Shown here piece after piece: positions 44,081 through 52,181 of a stretch of DNA of 64,000 nucleotides. The notes below the pieces were generated by a model. It was not told the DNA's origin. It ran no database searches and worked only from the letters and a program-made list of their open reading frames with translations. A program made the translations under genes and the position numbers. Position 1 is the first letter of the stretch; each line of letters begins with the position of its first letter. The DNA is from Melghirimyces thermohalophilus (GTDB lineage: Bacteria > Bacillota > Bacilli > Thermoactinomycetales > DSM-45169), in NCBI RefSeq assembly GCF_900102685.1, contig NZ_FMZA01000008.1:62001-126000 (forward strand). Direction: 5' to 3'.

Positions 44081-44884
44081 ATGAATCCGATTCGTGTAGT
44101 TGTGGCCGGCGCAACCGGTCGAATGGGCAGTGAAACAGTAAAGATGATCGCCCGGGAGGAAGGATTGATCTTGACAGCCGCCCTAAGCCGTACCCAAGCA
44201 GGGAAGGATGTAGGGATAGTGAACCGGATCGGTGAATGGGGCATTTCCTTGACTGATTCAGTAGAGGATGCCCTGGAACAGGGTCAACCCGATGTATGGA
44301 TCGACTTTACTACTCCCGAACAAGTCAAACGAAACGTGGAGCTGGCGATTGACGCCGGTGTACGGCCTGTTGTGGGAACTTCCGGTTTGACTGAAGAAGA
44401 GATCAAACAACTGGACGAGCGTTGCCGGGAACAAGGGATTGGCGGTATCATCGCTCCTAATTTTGCCCTGGGTGCAGTCCTGATGATGGTGTTTGCCTCC
44501 AAAGCGGCCAAATATTTGCCGGATGTAGAGGTGATCGAGATGCACCATGATCAAAAACTGGATGCCCCCTCCGGTACCGCGATGAAAACAGCAGAGCTGA
44601 TTTCCCGCGAGAGAGAAGAGAAAAAACAAGGGCACCCGGAGGAGAAGGAAACTCTAGAAGGAGCCCGCGGGGGTTACCGGGATGGATTTCGTATCCACAG
44701 TGTCCGCCTTCCCGGCCTGGTAGCCCACCAGGAGGTTCTCTTCGGAGGGCCAGGGCAGCTGTTGACCCTCCGGCATGATTCAATGAACCGGGAATCGTTT
44801 ATGCCGGGAGTCAAGCTGGCGGTGGAGGAAGTGATGAATCGAACCGGCCTGATCTACGGTTTGGAAAATGTGATGGATCTCTAA
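44081..44884 (+). CDS. dapB: 4-hydroxy-tetrahydrodipicolinate reductase
   Basis: Reduces the dihydrodipicolinate precursor in lysine and diaminopimelate synthesis; the pathway also feeds dipicolinate in spores. The 267-residue length is identical to B. subtilis DapB. NAD(P) motif GATGRMG is at residues 10-16, the catalytic region EMHHDQKLDAPSGTA near residues 151-165. A long terminator follows. Confidence 0.96.
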   Translation: MNPIRVVVAGATGRMGSETVKMIAREEGLILTAALSRTQAGKDVGIVNRIGEWGISLTDSVEDALEQGQPDVWIDFTTPEQVKRNVELAIDAGVRPVVGTSGLTEEEIKQLDERCREQGIGGIIAPNFALGAVLMMVFASKAAKYLPDVEVIEMHHDQKLDAPSGTAMKTAELISREREEKKQGHPEEKETLEGARGGYRDGFRIHSVRLPGLVAHQEVLFGGPGQLLTLRHDSMNRESFMPGVKLAVEEVMNRTGLIYGLENVMDL

Positions 44885-44885
44885 C

Positions 44886-44926
44886 ACAAAAAACCCACCG
44901 TCGCACCGCGACGGTGGGTTTTTTGT
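44886..44926. terminator. Strong bidirectional terminator after dapB
   Basis: A 19-bp perfect stem (44886-44904 with 44908-44926) with a 3-nt loop and A/T tails. Confidence 0.92.
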
Positions 44927-44945
44927 CAGTAAAAAAACTGAAATG

Positions 44946-44968
44946 TAAACAAGTTTGTTTCACAGACC
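44946..44968. repeat. Palindromic AGTTTG-N5-CARAC motif, copy C
   Basis: AGTTTG 44952-44957 and CAGACC 44963-44968, preceded by GTAAACA as in copy A. Lies just after the dapB terminator. Confidence 0.55.
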
Positions 44969-45022
44969 TATAAATCGTTGGGCATCAAGCTTCTCAACAA
45001 GCCTGATTCCACCTTGGGTTTC

Positions 45023-45052
45023 TTGATTTCGGTTTTTAAAATGGAATATAAT
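45023..45052 (+). promoter_or_regulatory. Sigma-A promoter upstream of mgsA
   Basis: TTGATT at 45023-45028, 18-base spacer, TATAAT at 45047-45052. Start is expected near 45058. Confidence 0.7.
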
Positions 45053-45092
45053 GAAGTCAATTCAAAAAGACAACCTTTGACACAGGTCGCTT

Positions 45093-45126
45093 CCCGCGCG
45101 GTAGGGTGTACCGGGTGGGTTTTTTA
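45093..45126 (+). terminator. Terminator in the mgsA leader
   Basis: A stem of about 11 bp (45093-45103 with 45109-45119) with one G-U pair and one mismatch, then six Ts. The promoter 40 bases upstream would give a transcript of only about 65 bases. Confidence 0.7.
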
Positions 45127-45218
45127 GCGCATTGTTTGCAGTGCGTGTGATCGGTCGATGGTACGTGACCATTTATTTTTACAGAGTATGGATCGAGAAA
45201 GGGCAGAGGAGGAACGGT

Positions 45219-45632
45219 ATGAGGATCGCGCTGATCGCCCATGATGAGAAAAAGGAAGAGATGGTTCGATTTGCAATCGCTTATCAGGAGCTATTAACGG
45301 ACCATGTATTGTACGCCACGGGAACGACAGGGTCCCGTATAGCGGAAGCTACAGGGCTATCCGTTCATCGATTTTTGTCCGGCCCCTTGGGAGGGGATCA
45401 ACAGATCGGAGCTTTACTGGCCGAAAACCGGTTGGACTGTATCATTTTTTTACGAGATCCATTGACTGCACAGCCTCATGAACCAGACATTTTAGCACTT
45501 TTGCGCCTGGCTGATGTCCATGAGATTCCGGTGGCTACCAATCTTGCTTCAGCTGAGATCTTTATACGGTCCATGAAGCAAGGGGACTTAGATTGGAGAC
45601 ATGTGATCCGAGGGGAAAGGGGAGATGAATAA
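45219..45632 (+). CDS. mgsA: Methylglyoxal synthase
   Basis: Converts dihydroxyacetone phosphate to methylglyoxal and phosphate, a bypass of glycolysis. The 137-residue length equals that of B. subtilis MgsA. Conserved features: His8, phosphate loop GTTGS (residues 35-39), catalytic Asp60 in [10 protein letters not shown], and [14 protein letters not shown] 45219 has AGAGGAGGA upstream; the earlier ATG 45132 overlaps the leader. Starts the mgsA-bshB1-bshA-cca-birA group, where methylglyoxal detoxification by bacillithiol gives a logical link. Confidence 0.95.
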   Translation: MRIALIAHDEKKEEMVRFAIAYQELLTDHVLYATGTTGSRIAEATGLSVHRFLSGPLGGDQQIGALLAENRLDCIIFLRDPLTAQPHEPDILALLRLADVHEIPVATNLASAEIFIRSMKQGDLDWRHVIRGERGDE

Positions 45633-46342
45633 TGGAAGGCTCGGCAGCTAAAGTGGAGCTACTCGCCTTCGGGGCCCATCCCGATGATGTGGAGATCGGA
45701 GCCGCTGGCATTTTAGCTTGCCATGGGGCGATGGGTATCTCAACGGCCATCTGTGATTTGACCGACGGGGAGCTATCTACGAACGGGGATGTGGCCACTC
45801 GTAGGAAAGAAGCAGACCGGGCCGCGGAGATTTTAGGTTTGTCCGGACGCTATCGTGCGGGTTTTCCGGACAGGGGCTTGAAGGGATCCGACGAGCAGCT
45901 GGAATGGATGGTTCGTTTGATTCGGCGACTGCAACCGAGAGTGGTGCTGGCCCCGCACTGGGAGGATCGGCATCCGGATCATACTGCTTGCAGTCGCATG
46001 GTGCGAGAGGCGGTGTTTGATGCAGCGATCCGAAAAAAAGCAGCCGCGCAAGGAGAGGCTCCCCACCGGGTAGAGCAGCTTTTTTTCTATTTTATCAACA
46101 ATACCGGACAAGCCGATGTGATTGTGGATGTCAGCGATGTCTATAAACACAAACAAGAGGCGATTCTGGCTTTTGAAAGCCAATTTGTACCGGGCCCGGA
46201 CCGTCGGGATACGCCGCTGAATCGTCCGACTTACATCCCAATGGTGGAAGGGCGAGATCAGATCTGGGGACATCAGATCGGAGTCACCTACGGGGAAGGA
46301 TTGGTTAGCGCCCAACCGATTTCCATGAGTTCATTAGTTTAA
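45632..46342 (+). CDS. bshB1: Bacillithiol synthesis deacetylase BshB1
   Basis: Deacetylates GlcNAc-malate to GlcN-malate. The 236-residue PIG-L enzyme has AHPDD at residues 15-19 and the second zinc motif RHPDHTA near residues 111-117. It overlaps the mgsA stop by one base and precedes bshA, the same order as B. subtilis ypjG-ypjH. Confidence 0.95.
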   Translation: MEGSAAKVELLAFGAHPDDVEIGAAGILACHGAMGISTAICDLTDGELSTNGDVATRRKEADRAAEILGLSGRYRAGFPDRGLKGSDEQLEWMVRLIRRLQPRVVLAPHWEDRHPDHTACSRMVREAVFDAAIRKKAAAQGEAPHRVEQLFFYFINNTGQADVIVDVSDVYKHKQEAILAFESQFVPGPDRRDTPLNRPTYIPMVEGRDQIWGHQIGVTYGEGLVSAQPISMSSLV

Positions 46343-46363
46343 GTAGGGATGGGAGGAGAATTC

Positions 46364-47482
46364 ATGCGTATCGGAATCACTTGTTATCCTAGCCACGGTG
46401 GATCCGGGGTGGTAGCCACGGAATTGGGGAAATTGATGGCGGAACGGGGCCACCAGGTTCACTTCATTTCCTACGATATGCCATTTCGGCTGGGTCGTTT
46501 TTACCATAATGTCCATTACCACGAGGTGGAAGCCAACCGCTATGCGGTGTTCCGTTTTCCCCCTTACGATTTGGCGTTGGCTAATCGGATGGCCCAGGTG
46601 GCAAAAATGCATGACCTGGACGTTCTCCATGTTCATTATGCTGTTCCTCACGCAGTGTGCGCGTATCTGGCCAAGCAGATGGTAGGAGATTCATTGAAGG
46701 TGGTGACCACGTTACATGGGACGGATATTACAGTACTTGGTGAGGACCCGTCCCTGAAGGATATCATCTGTTTTGGAATCAATAAAAGTGATGCGGTAAC
46801 TGCCGTCTCCGATGATCTGATTCGGCAGACTCAAGAGTTGTTTTGTGTGGATCGTAAGTTGAACCGAATCTATAATTTTGTGGATCCACGGGTGTACCAA
46901 CCGATCGATGTCTCGGATATCCGTTCCCAGTACGCAGGCCCGGACGAGAAGCTCTTATTACATATTTCCAATTTCCGGGCTGTCAAACGGACAGACGATG
47001 TAATCCGGATCTTCGCAACAGTGACGTCTCAGCTTCCTTCTCGTTTGCTCCTGGTCGGGGAGGGGCCAGAATGGTCCCATTCCCTGGAGTTGGCCAAGGA
47101 ATTGGGCCTTGAAGAGCGGATCACTTTTCTGGGAAAACAGGATGAGGTGGCCCGCTTGATCTCCCTGGCGGATTTGTTGCTGTTACCCTCTGCTAAAGAG
47201 AGCTTCGGCCTGGTGGCGTTGGAAGCAATGGCTTGTGGTGTGCCTACAGTCGGCTCCAATGCCGGCGGTTTGCCGGAGGTGGTGGAGCACGGGGAGACGG
47301 GATATCTGTCGGAGATCGGAGATGTGGAAGCGATGGCGGACTATGCGGTCCGCTTGCTGTCGAACCCGGAGCTGTACCGCCGGTTTTCTGAGCAAGGTAT
47401 TCAGCGGGCCCGGGTTCAGTTTTCCGCAGAGAAAATCGCTGATCAGTATGAAGAGCTGTATCGGCAGGTGATTGATCAATGA
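46364..47482 (+). CDS. bshA: N-acetyl-alpha-D-glucosaminyl L-malate synthase BshA
   Basis: First step of bacillithiol synthesis, a GT4 glycosyltransferase joining GlcNAc from UDP-GlcNAc to L-malate. The N-terminal CYPSHGGSGVVATELG holds the acceptor site; KESFGLVALEAMACGVP is the sugar-nucleotide motif near residues 277-293. ATG 46364 is chosen with GGGAGGAGA upstream. The product has 372 residues. Confidence 0.95.
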   Translation: MRIGITCYPSHGGSGVVATELGKLMAERGHQVHFISYDMPFRLGRFYHNVHYHEVEANRYAVFRFPPYDLALANRMAQVAKMHDLDVLHVHYAVPHAVCAYLAKQMVGDSLKVVTTLHGTDITVLGEDPSLKDIICFGINKSDAVTAVSDDLIRQTQELFCVDRKLNRIYNFVDPRVYQPIDVSDIRSQYAGPDEKLLLHISNFRAVKRTDDVIRIFATVTSQLPSRLLLVGEGPEWSHSLELAKELGLEERITFLGKQDEVARLISLADLLLLPSAKESFGLVALEAMACGVPTVGSNAGGLPEVVEHGETGYLSEIGDVEAMADYAVRLLSNPELYRRFSEQGIQRARVQFSAEKIADQYEELYRQVIDQ

Positions 47483-48714
47483 ACCATTCGGCCCGCGCTT
47501 GCGACCAGGTGATGGCCCGGTTGGAGGCGGCGGGATATCAAGCCTACCAGGTGGGCGGGTGCGTTCGGGACCGCTTATTGGGTAAGGAACCGGAAGATTA
47601 TGATGTCACCACCGATGCCCGTCCGGAGCAAATCCAATCTCTGTTTCCCAAAACGGTTGCTACCGGTATCGCTCACGGAACAGTGACTGTCTTGCAGGAT
47701 CGGGTGGCGGTTGAGGTGACTACGTTTCGGAAGGAGACGGGGTACAGTGACCACCGGCGACCGGACCAGGTCATCTTTGTTTCCCATCTGAATCAGGATT
47801 TGGCCCGTCGTGATTTCACTATTAATGCGATAGCAATGGATCGAAGGGGGAATATCTTCGATCCATTTGGCGGAAGGAAGGATCTTACGGAAAAAGTGAT
47901 CCGCACAGTGGGGCCAGCAACGGATCGATTCGCGGAAGATGCCTTGCGAATGGTGCGAGCGCTTCGGTTTTCCGCCCAGTTGAAGTTTCGGTTAGCGGAG
48001 TCGACCCTCACCGCCCTCTGTCAACAGAAAACTTTGCTTCAATATCTGCCGGTGGAACGGATCACCCAGGAATGGGAGAAATGGTGGAAAGCTGAGGAAC
48101 CTTCCCGAGGGCTGCAATGGTTGTGGGAATTGGATCTATTTGCTCATCTGCCCCCATTTTTAAACTGGCCACAGCCGATTCCGCCGCCCTCGATTCCCCT
48201 GCAGCGAGTGGACCAGGTCCGTGATCGTCGGGTCCGTTGGAGCCTGCTACTGTATTTATGTCGTGTTCCCTCCGAGGAAGCGAAATCTTATCTAGCGGGC
48301 TTTCGCCTGCCATCGAAAGAGGTACGGAAAATCGCTTTGATTTATCAGTTGGCGTTGGCGGAGCGGTTTCCTTGGACGGATTCCACAGCCGGAAAAAAGA
48401 AGCTGTTGAGGATGGGGTTGGAACCGGTCCAAGCCGCACTGACAACGGCATCCAAGATCGGAGGGTGGAGTCGGCGGGAAGAGGAAACAAGCCTTGCTGA
48501 GCTGTGCAAGTGGTACCAGGAAATGCCGGTGCATAGTTCGAGGGAACTGGCCGTCAATGGCCGGCAACTGTCCAAAGCTGTCGGCCGCACGCCTGGACCA
48601 TGGACGGGACGGGTGTTGCGAAGCCTGACGGAAGCTGTCGCTCTCGGAGAGATCCCAAATCGACAGGATGCACTGATACAGGAGGGATGTCGCCTTGTCC
48701 AGTCGGATTCGTGA
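47479..48714 (+). CDS. cca: CCA-adding tRNA nucleotidyltransferase
   Basis: Adds or repairs the CCA tail of tRNAs. The 411-residue class II enzyme has GGCVRD at residues 26-31 and the metal aspartates in DYD (40-42), plus RRDFTINA and the conserved E-D...R-M-V-R-A motif. ATGA overlap with bshA and a 20-base overlap with birA. Confidence 0.95.
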   Translation: MNHSARACDQVMARLEAAGYQAYQVGGCVRDRLLGKEPEDYDVTTDARPEQIQSLFPKTVATGIAHGTVTVLQDRVAVEVTTFRKETGYSDHRRPDQVIFVSHLNQDLARRDFTINAIAMDRRGNIFDPFGGRKDLTEKVIRTVGPATDRFAEDALRMVRALRFSAQLKFRLAESTLTALCQQKTLLQYLPVERITQEWEKWWKAEEPSRGLQWLWELDLFAHLPPFLNWPQPIPPPSIPLQRVDQVRDRRVRWSLLLYLCRVPSEEAKSYLAGFRLPSKEVRKIALIYQLALAERFPWTDSTAGKKKLLRMGLEPVQAALTTASKIGGWSRREEETSLAELCKWYQEMPVHSSRELAVNGRQLSKAVGRTPGPWTGRVLRSLTEAVALGEIPNRQDALIQEGCRLVQSDS

Positions 48715-49666
48715 ACAGTTGTTATCCCTGCTCTTGGAGCAGGGAGATGCATTTACATCGGGAGAAGAGATCAGCCGCCGCCTGCAATGCAGCCGGACAG
48801 CGATCTGGAAACAAATTGAAGAGTTGCGGAAGGAAGGGTATCAAGTAGAAGCTCGTCCCAAGAAAGGATATCGGTTAGTGCACCGTCCGGATCGGGTGGC
48901 TCCGGAAGAACTGAAACCCCATTTGCGATCCCAACGGTTTGGATGGTCCATCCAGTACCATTCCCAGGTACTCTCCACTCAGCTTATAGCCCATGACTGG
49001 GCTCGGAAAGGGGCGAACGAAGGGTCGTTGGTACTGACTGAGGAGCAGACGAAAGGAAAGGGGCGCATGGATCGGGCTTGGCACTCACCGCCACATTCAG
49101 GGATCTGGATGAGCCTGATTCTTCGACCGACGATTACCCTAGCCCAGGCCCCCCAATTGACCCTGATGGCGGCAGTGGCCCTCACCCGGGCACTCCGGCG
49201 GGAAACGGGATTGGACATCCGAATTAAGTGGCCCAATGATCTGTTGATCAATGGTCGCAAGTTTTGCGGCATCCTGACGGAAACCCGGGGTGAACAGGAT
49301 CAAGTCCAGTATGTTGTGCTGGGAATGGGCATCAATGTGAACACCCTGGAGGACTTCTTGCCCGATGAGCTGATGAAGGTTGCGACCTCGCTGGCGATCG
49401 AAGGAGGGCGAACGTACCATCGGGTGACGCTGATCGCATCAATCCTTCAATCCCTGGAGGAATTTTACGATGCTTATTTAAAACAAGGCTTTGAGCCCGT
49501 GCGGATTTTGTGGGAGGAGTATGCGGAGACGATCGGACGAGAGGTAAGGACCGAAACGTCCCAGGGAACGATTGCTGGGATGGCCGTCGGATTGGACCCT
49601 TCGGGAGCATTATTGATCCGTCATCAAGACCACCTTCAGCCCGTCTATTCCGCCGATATCGATTAG
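48695..49666 (+). CDS. birA: Bifunctional biotin protein ligase / biotin repressor
   Basis: Attaches biotin to acyl carrier enzymes and represses biotin genes. Residues 1-62 are a winged helix (SGEEISRRLQCSRTAIWKQIEELRKEGY). The ligase domain has the nucleotide-binding loop KGKGRMDRAW near residues 113-122 and IKWPNDLLING; a short C-terminal domain follows (about residues 275-323). TTG start inside the end of cca. Place before panB is as in B. subtilis. Confidence 0.95.
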   Translation: MSSRIREQLLSLLLEQGDAFTSGEEISRRLQCSRTAIWKQIEELRKEGYQVEARPKKGYRLVHRPDRVAPEELKPHLRSQRFGWSIQYHSQVLSTQLIAHDWARKGANEGSLVLTEEQTKGKGRMDRAWHSPPHSGIWMSLILRPTITLAQAPQLTLMAAVALTRALRRETGLDIRIKWPNDLLINGRKFCGILTETRGEQDQVQYVVLGMGINVNTLEDFLPDELMKVATSLAIEGGRTYHRVTLIASILQSLEEFYDAYLKQGFEPVRILWEEYAETIGREVRTETSQGTIAGMAVGLDPSGALLIRHQDHLQPVYSADID

Positions 49667-49679
49667 CATGGGGAATGGG

Positions 49680-49708
49680 TTGTCAGAGGGGAGAAGATGG
49701 TTTAACCT
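49680..49708 (+). promoter_or_regulatory. Possible promoter of panBCD
   Basis: TTGTCA at 49680-49685, 17-base spacer, TAACCT at 49703-49708; the -10 is weak. Confidence 0.35.
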
Positions 49709-49752
49709 GAAAAGGGAAGCGGCGGCATCATATAGAGCCGCACGCTGCAACC

Positions 49753-49818
49753 TGTTTATTCTCAGTTTTCGGCCAAGTATAAACAAAATCTGCTCTGAGC
49801 CCTCGGGGACGGAGACAG
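49753..49818 (+). ncRNA. Candidate pan-type RNA leader upstream of panB
   Basis: Two hairpins lie in the leader: 49753-49785 (stem TGTTTAT/ATAAACA) and 49790-49818 (stem CTG-CTCTG paired with 49810-49818 around a bulged A at 49815, then CCC/GGG with a 3-nt loop and a second unpaired A at 49809). The pan RNA motif of Firmicutes is described as hairpins with bulged adenines upstream of panB. The match is by shape and position only. Confidence 0.4.
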
Positions 49819-49836
49819 GGGTAAGTTGGAAAACCG

Positions 49837-49880
49837 ACACCTTCTGGCTTCCTTTTGATGGGCCGAAAGGTGTTTTTGTT
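49837..49880 (+). terminator. Terminator in the panBCD leader
   Basis: ACACCTT (49837-49843) pairs with AAGGTGT (49867-49873), extended inward by TGGC/GCCG, then a long T tract. It lies 48 bases before panB, so it probably controls the operon by attenuation. Confidence 0.75.
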
Positions 49881-49927
49881 TTTCTCCCTCTGCCTCCGGA
49901 GCGCATCACACAAGGAGGTTATGAGTC

Positions 49928-50788
49928 GTGTCACTCCAGAAAACCCGCGTGACGCTTCGGACACTGGATCGGATGAAAAAAGAAGGAACCAAAATCGCGA
50001 TGGTGACCGCCTATGATTACCCATCGGCCAAATTGGCGGATGCCGGCGGTGCCGACCTGCTTTTAGTCGGGGATTCCCTGGGAATGGTGGTCCTCGGCTA
50101 TGAGTCGACGGTGCCGGTGACACTGTCGGATATGCTGCACCATACCCAGGCAGTGGTTCGAGGGGCCGATCGTCCGCTAGTGGTCACCGATCTTCCCTTC
50201 CTCACCGCCCACCTCAGTCGGGATGAAGTCCTGAAAGCGGCGGGGCGGATTATACAGGAAGGAGGAGCGGGTGCAATCAAGGTAGAGGGTTGTGAAGAAG
50301 TGTTGGCAGGAATCCGCGCTTGTGTTGGAGCGGGGATCCCGGTGATGGGACATATCGGGTTGACGCCCCAAGCGGTACACCAGCTGGGCTATCGTGTTCA
50401 GGGGAAAGACCTGGCATCCGCACAGAAACTGGTTGAAGAAGCGGAGCGATTGACTGACGCAGGGGTGTTTGCTCTGGTTCTGGAATGCGTTCCGGAAGAG
50501 GTGGCCGCACAAATCCAACAACGGTTGCCGATTCCGGTGATCGGCATTGGAGCGGGCCGTCACTGCGACGGACAAGTCCTTGTCTACCACGATCTGTTGC
50601 AATACGCCAGCGAAATCCGTCCCTCCTTTGTCAAAACCTACGCTAAGATCGGAGATGAAGTGGAGCAGGGGATTCGCCAATATGTACAAGAGGTACGGCA
50701 AGGGACCTTTCCCGGCACAGATCACATCTATTCGCTGCCCTCCGCGGTGAAGGAACGTTTATTTAGCAAGGAGGGAGAAGAACGATGA
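49928..50788 (+). CDS. panB: 3-methyl-2-oxobutanoate hydroxymethyltransferase
   Basis: First committed step of pantothenate synthesis. The 286-residue protein has MVTAYDYPSAKLAD, GDSLGMVVLGYEST and the catalytic Glu in LVLECVP, with GIGAG near the C-terminus. GTG start with AAGGAGGT upstream. Overlaps panC by four bases. Confidence 0.96.
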   Translation: MSLQKTRVTLRTLDRMKKEGTKIAMVTAYDYPSAKLADAGGADLLLVGDSLGMVVLGYESTVPVTLSDMLHHTQAVVRGADRPLVVTDLPFLTAHLSRDEVLKAAGRIIQEGGAGAIKVEGCEEVLAGIRACVGAGIPVMGHIGLTPQAVHQLGYRVQGKDLASAQKLVEEAERLTDAGVFALVLECVPEEVAAQIQQRLPIPVIGIGAGRHCDGQVLVYHDLLQYASEIRPSFVKTYAKIGDEVEQGIRQYVQEVRQGTFPGTDHIYSLPSAVKERLFSKEGEER

Positions 50789-51648
50789 CCACCACCGTGA
50801 ACCAGATCGCGACGATGCGGAGGATCTTGCAAAAAGAAGGGAGACAGAAGAGCTTGGGGTTGGTTCCTACCATGGGTTCTCTGCACGAGGGTCACCTCAG
50901 TCTGATCGAACAGGCGGCACAGGAGTGTGACCGAGTGGTGGTATCGGTTTTCGTCAACCCGCTTCAATTTGGGCCCGGGGAAGACTTGGACCGCTACCCT
51001 CGGGATTTGGAGCGGGACGTTCGCCTGGCGGAAGAGGCAGGGGCCGACTGGGTGTTTGCACCAAGGGTGGAGGAAATGTATCCCTCGGGTATCCGCACTA
51101 CCGTCCAGGTCTCTCGCCTGACAGAACGACTGTGCGGAGCCCATCGGCCGGGTCATTTTGATGGAGTCGCCACTGTGGTCTCTAAATTGTTCCATATCAT
51201 CCAACCAGATAAGGCTTATTTTGGTCTGAAAGATGCCCAGCAGGTAGCGGTGATTCGCCAAATGGTGGACGATCTCAATTTTCCCGTCCAGGTGATCCCC
51301 TGCCCGACCGTCCGGGAGGAAGATGGGCTGGCGATGAGCTCCCGCAATCTGTATCTTTCCCCGAAGGAACGCAAGCTGGCTGCTGTGATTCCTCAAGCCC
51401 TCGATGACGCAACCCGGGAAAGAGAAGCCGGCAGACTAAAAACCCCGCAAGAGGCTATCAAGCGGATTCGCGATCATATGGAAACCATCCCGGAGCTGGT
51501 GATCGAGTATGTGGATGTATTAAGTTACCCCGAGCTGGAGCCCGTTCCATCCATTGAAAACCGATCAGTGATTGCCGCGGTGGCAGTCCGGTTGGGCCAT
51601 ACGCGTCTAATCGATAATCGGATCTGGTCAAAAGAGGGGAGGCGGTGA
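50785..51648 (+). CDS. panC: Pantothenate synthetase
   Basis: ATP-dependent joining of pantoate and beta-alanine. The nucleotide motif [11 protein letters not shown] (HxGH type) lies near residues 30-40 and the KMSKS-equivalent region is MSSRNLYLS. Length 287 is normal. Overlaps panD. Confidence 0.96.
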   Translation: MTTTVNQIATMRRILQKEGRQKSLGLVPTMGSLHEGHLSLIEQAAQECDRVVVSVFVNPLQFGPGEDLDRYPRDLERDVRLAEEAGADWVFAPRVEEMYPSGIRTTVQVSRLTERLCGAHRPGHFDGVATVVSKLFHIIQPDKAYFGLKDAQQVAVIRQMVDDLNFPVQVIPCPTVREEDGLAMSSRNLYLSPKERKLAAVIPQALDDATREREAGRLKTPQEAIKRIRDHMETIPELVIEYVDVLSYPELEPVPSIENRSVIAAVAVRLGHTRLIDNRIWSKEGRR

Positions 51649-51650
51649 CC

Positions 51651-52034
51651 GTGTTTCGCACCATGATGAAGGCTAAAATCCATCGGGCTACGGTAACCGA
51701 GGCCAACCTAAACTATGTAGGCAGTATCACCATCGATGCGGATTTGTTGGAGGCGGTGGATATTCTGCCCCATGAAAAAGTACAAGTGGTCAACAACCAA
51801 AACGGTGCTCGCTTGGAAACCTATGTGATTGCCGGGGAGAGAGGGAGCGGTATCCTTTGTTTAAATGGTGCCGCAGCCCGTCTGGTTCAACCTGGGGACC
51901 AAGTGATCGTGATGTCTTACGCAACGATGACTGAGGAAGAAGCCCAAAGCCACCGCCCCCGGATCGCCATCATGGATGACCGGAATCGACTTCTCGAATT
52001 GCGGAGGGGAGAAGCTCACAGAACGGTGGTGTAA
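51651..52034 (+). CDS. panD: Aspartate 1-decarboxylase proenzyme
   Basis: Makes beta-alanine; self-cleaves at the Gly-Ser bond in NYVGSITID (residues 22-30) to form a pyruvoyl group. GTG 51651 gives 127 residues, the exact length of B. subtilis PanD, and a better ribosome spacing than GTG 51645. Last gene of panBCD. Confidence 0.95.
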   Translation: MFRTMMKAKIHRATVTEANLNYVGSITIDADLLEAVDILPHEKVQVVNNQNGARLETYVIAGERGSGILCLNGAAARLVQPGDQVIVMSYATMTEEEAQSHRPRIAIMDDRNRLLELRRGEAHRTVV

Positions 52035-52036
52035 TA

Positions 52037-52060
52037 AAGACCAGTTTGTATCACAAATCC
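52037..52060. repeat. Palindromic AGTTTG-N5-CAAAY motif, copy D
   Basis: AGTTTG 52043-52048 and CAAATC 52054-52059, three bases after the panD stop. Confidence 0.55.
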
Positions 52061-52087
52061 CTAATAACTTTTATCCATCTTTTCACG

Positions 52088-52113
52088 GGAACCCTTTGGG
52101 TTCCTTTTGTTTT
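52088..52113 (+). terminator. Terminator after panD
   Basis: A 7-bp perfect stem (52088-52094 with 52098-52104), TTT loop and T-rich tail. Confidence 0.85.
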
Positions 52114-52181
52114 TGCTTGCGCATGGATTCACCCCCGTGGGAGATACTCTGAAAGAGTCCCTGTAAAAAGGAGGGTGGAGA

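Larger units (their letters stand above)
44885..45218 (+). other. Intergenic region between dapB and mgsA
   Basis: This 334-base gap contains the dapB terminator, repeat copy C (44946-44968), a sigma-A promoter (45023-45052) and a second terminator (45093-45125). About 90 bases between that terminator and mgsA show no clear element apart from the mgsA ribosome site. No gene is seen. Confidence 0.7.
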
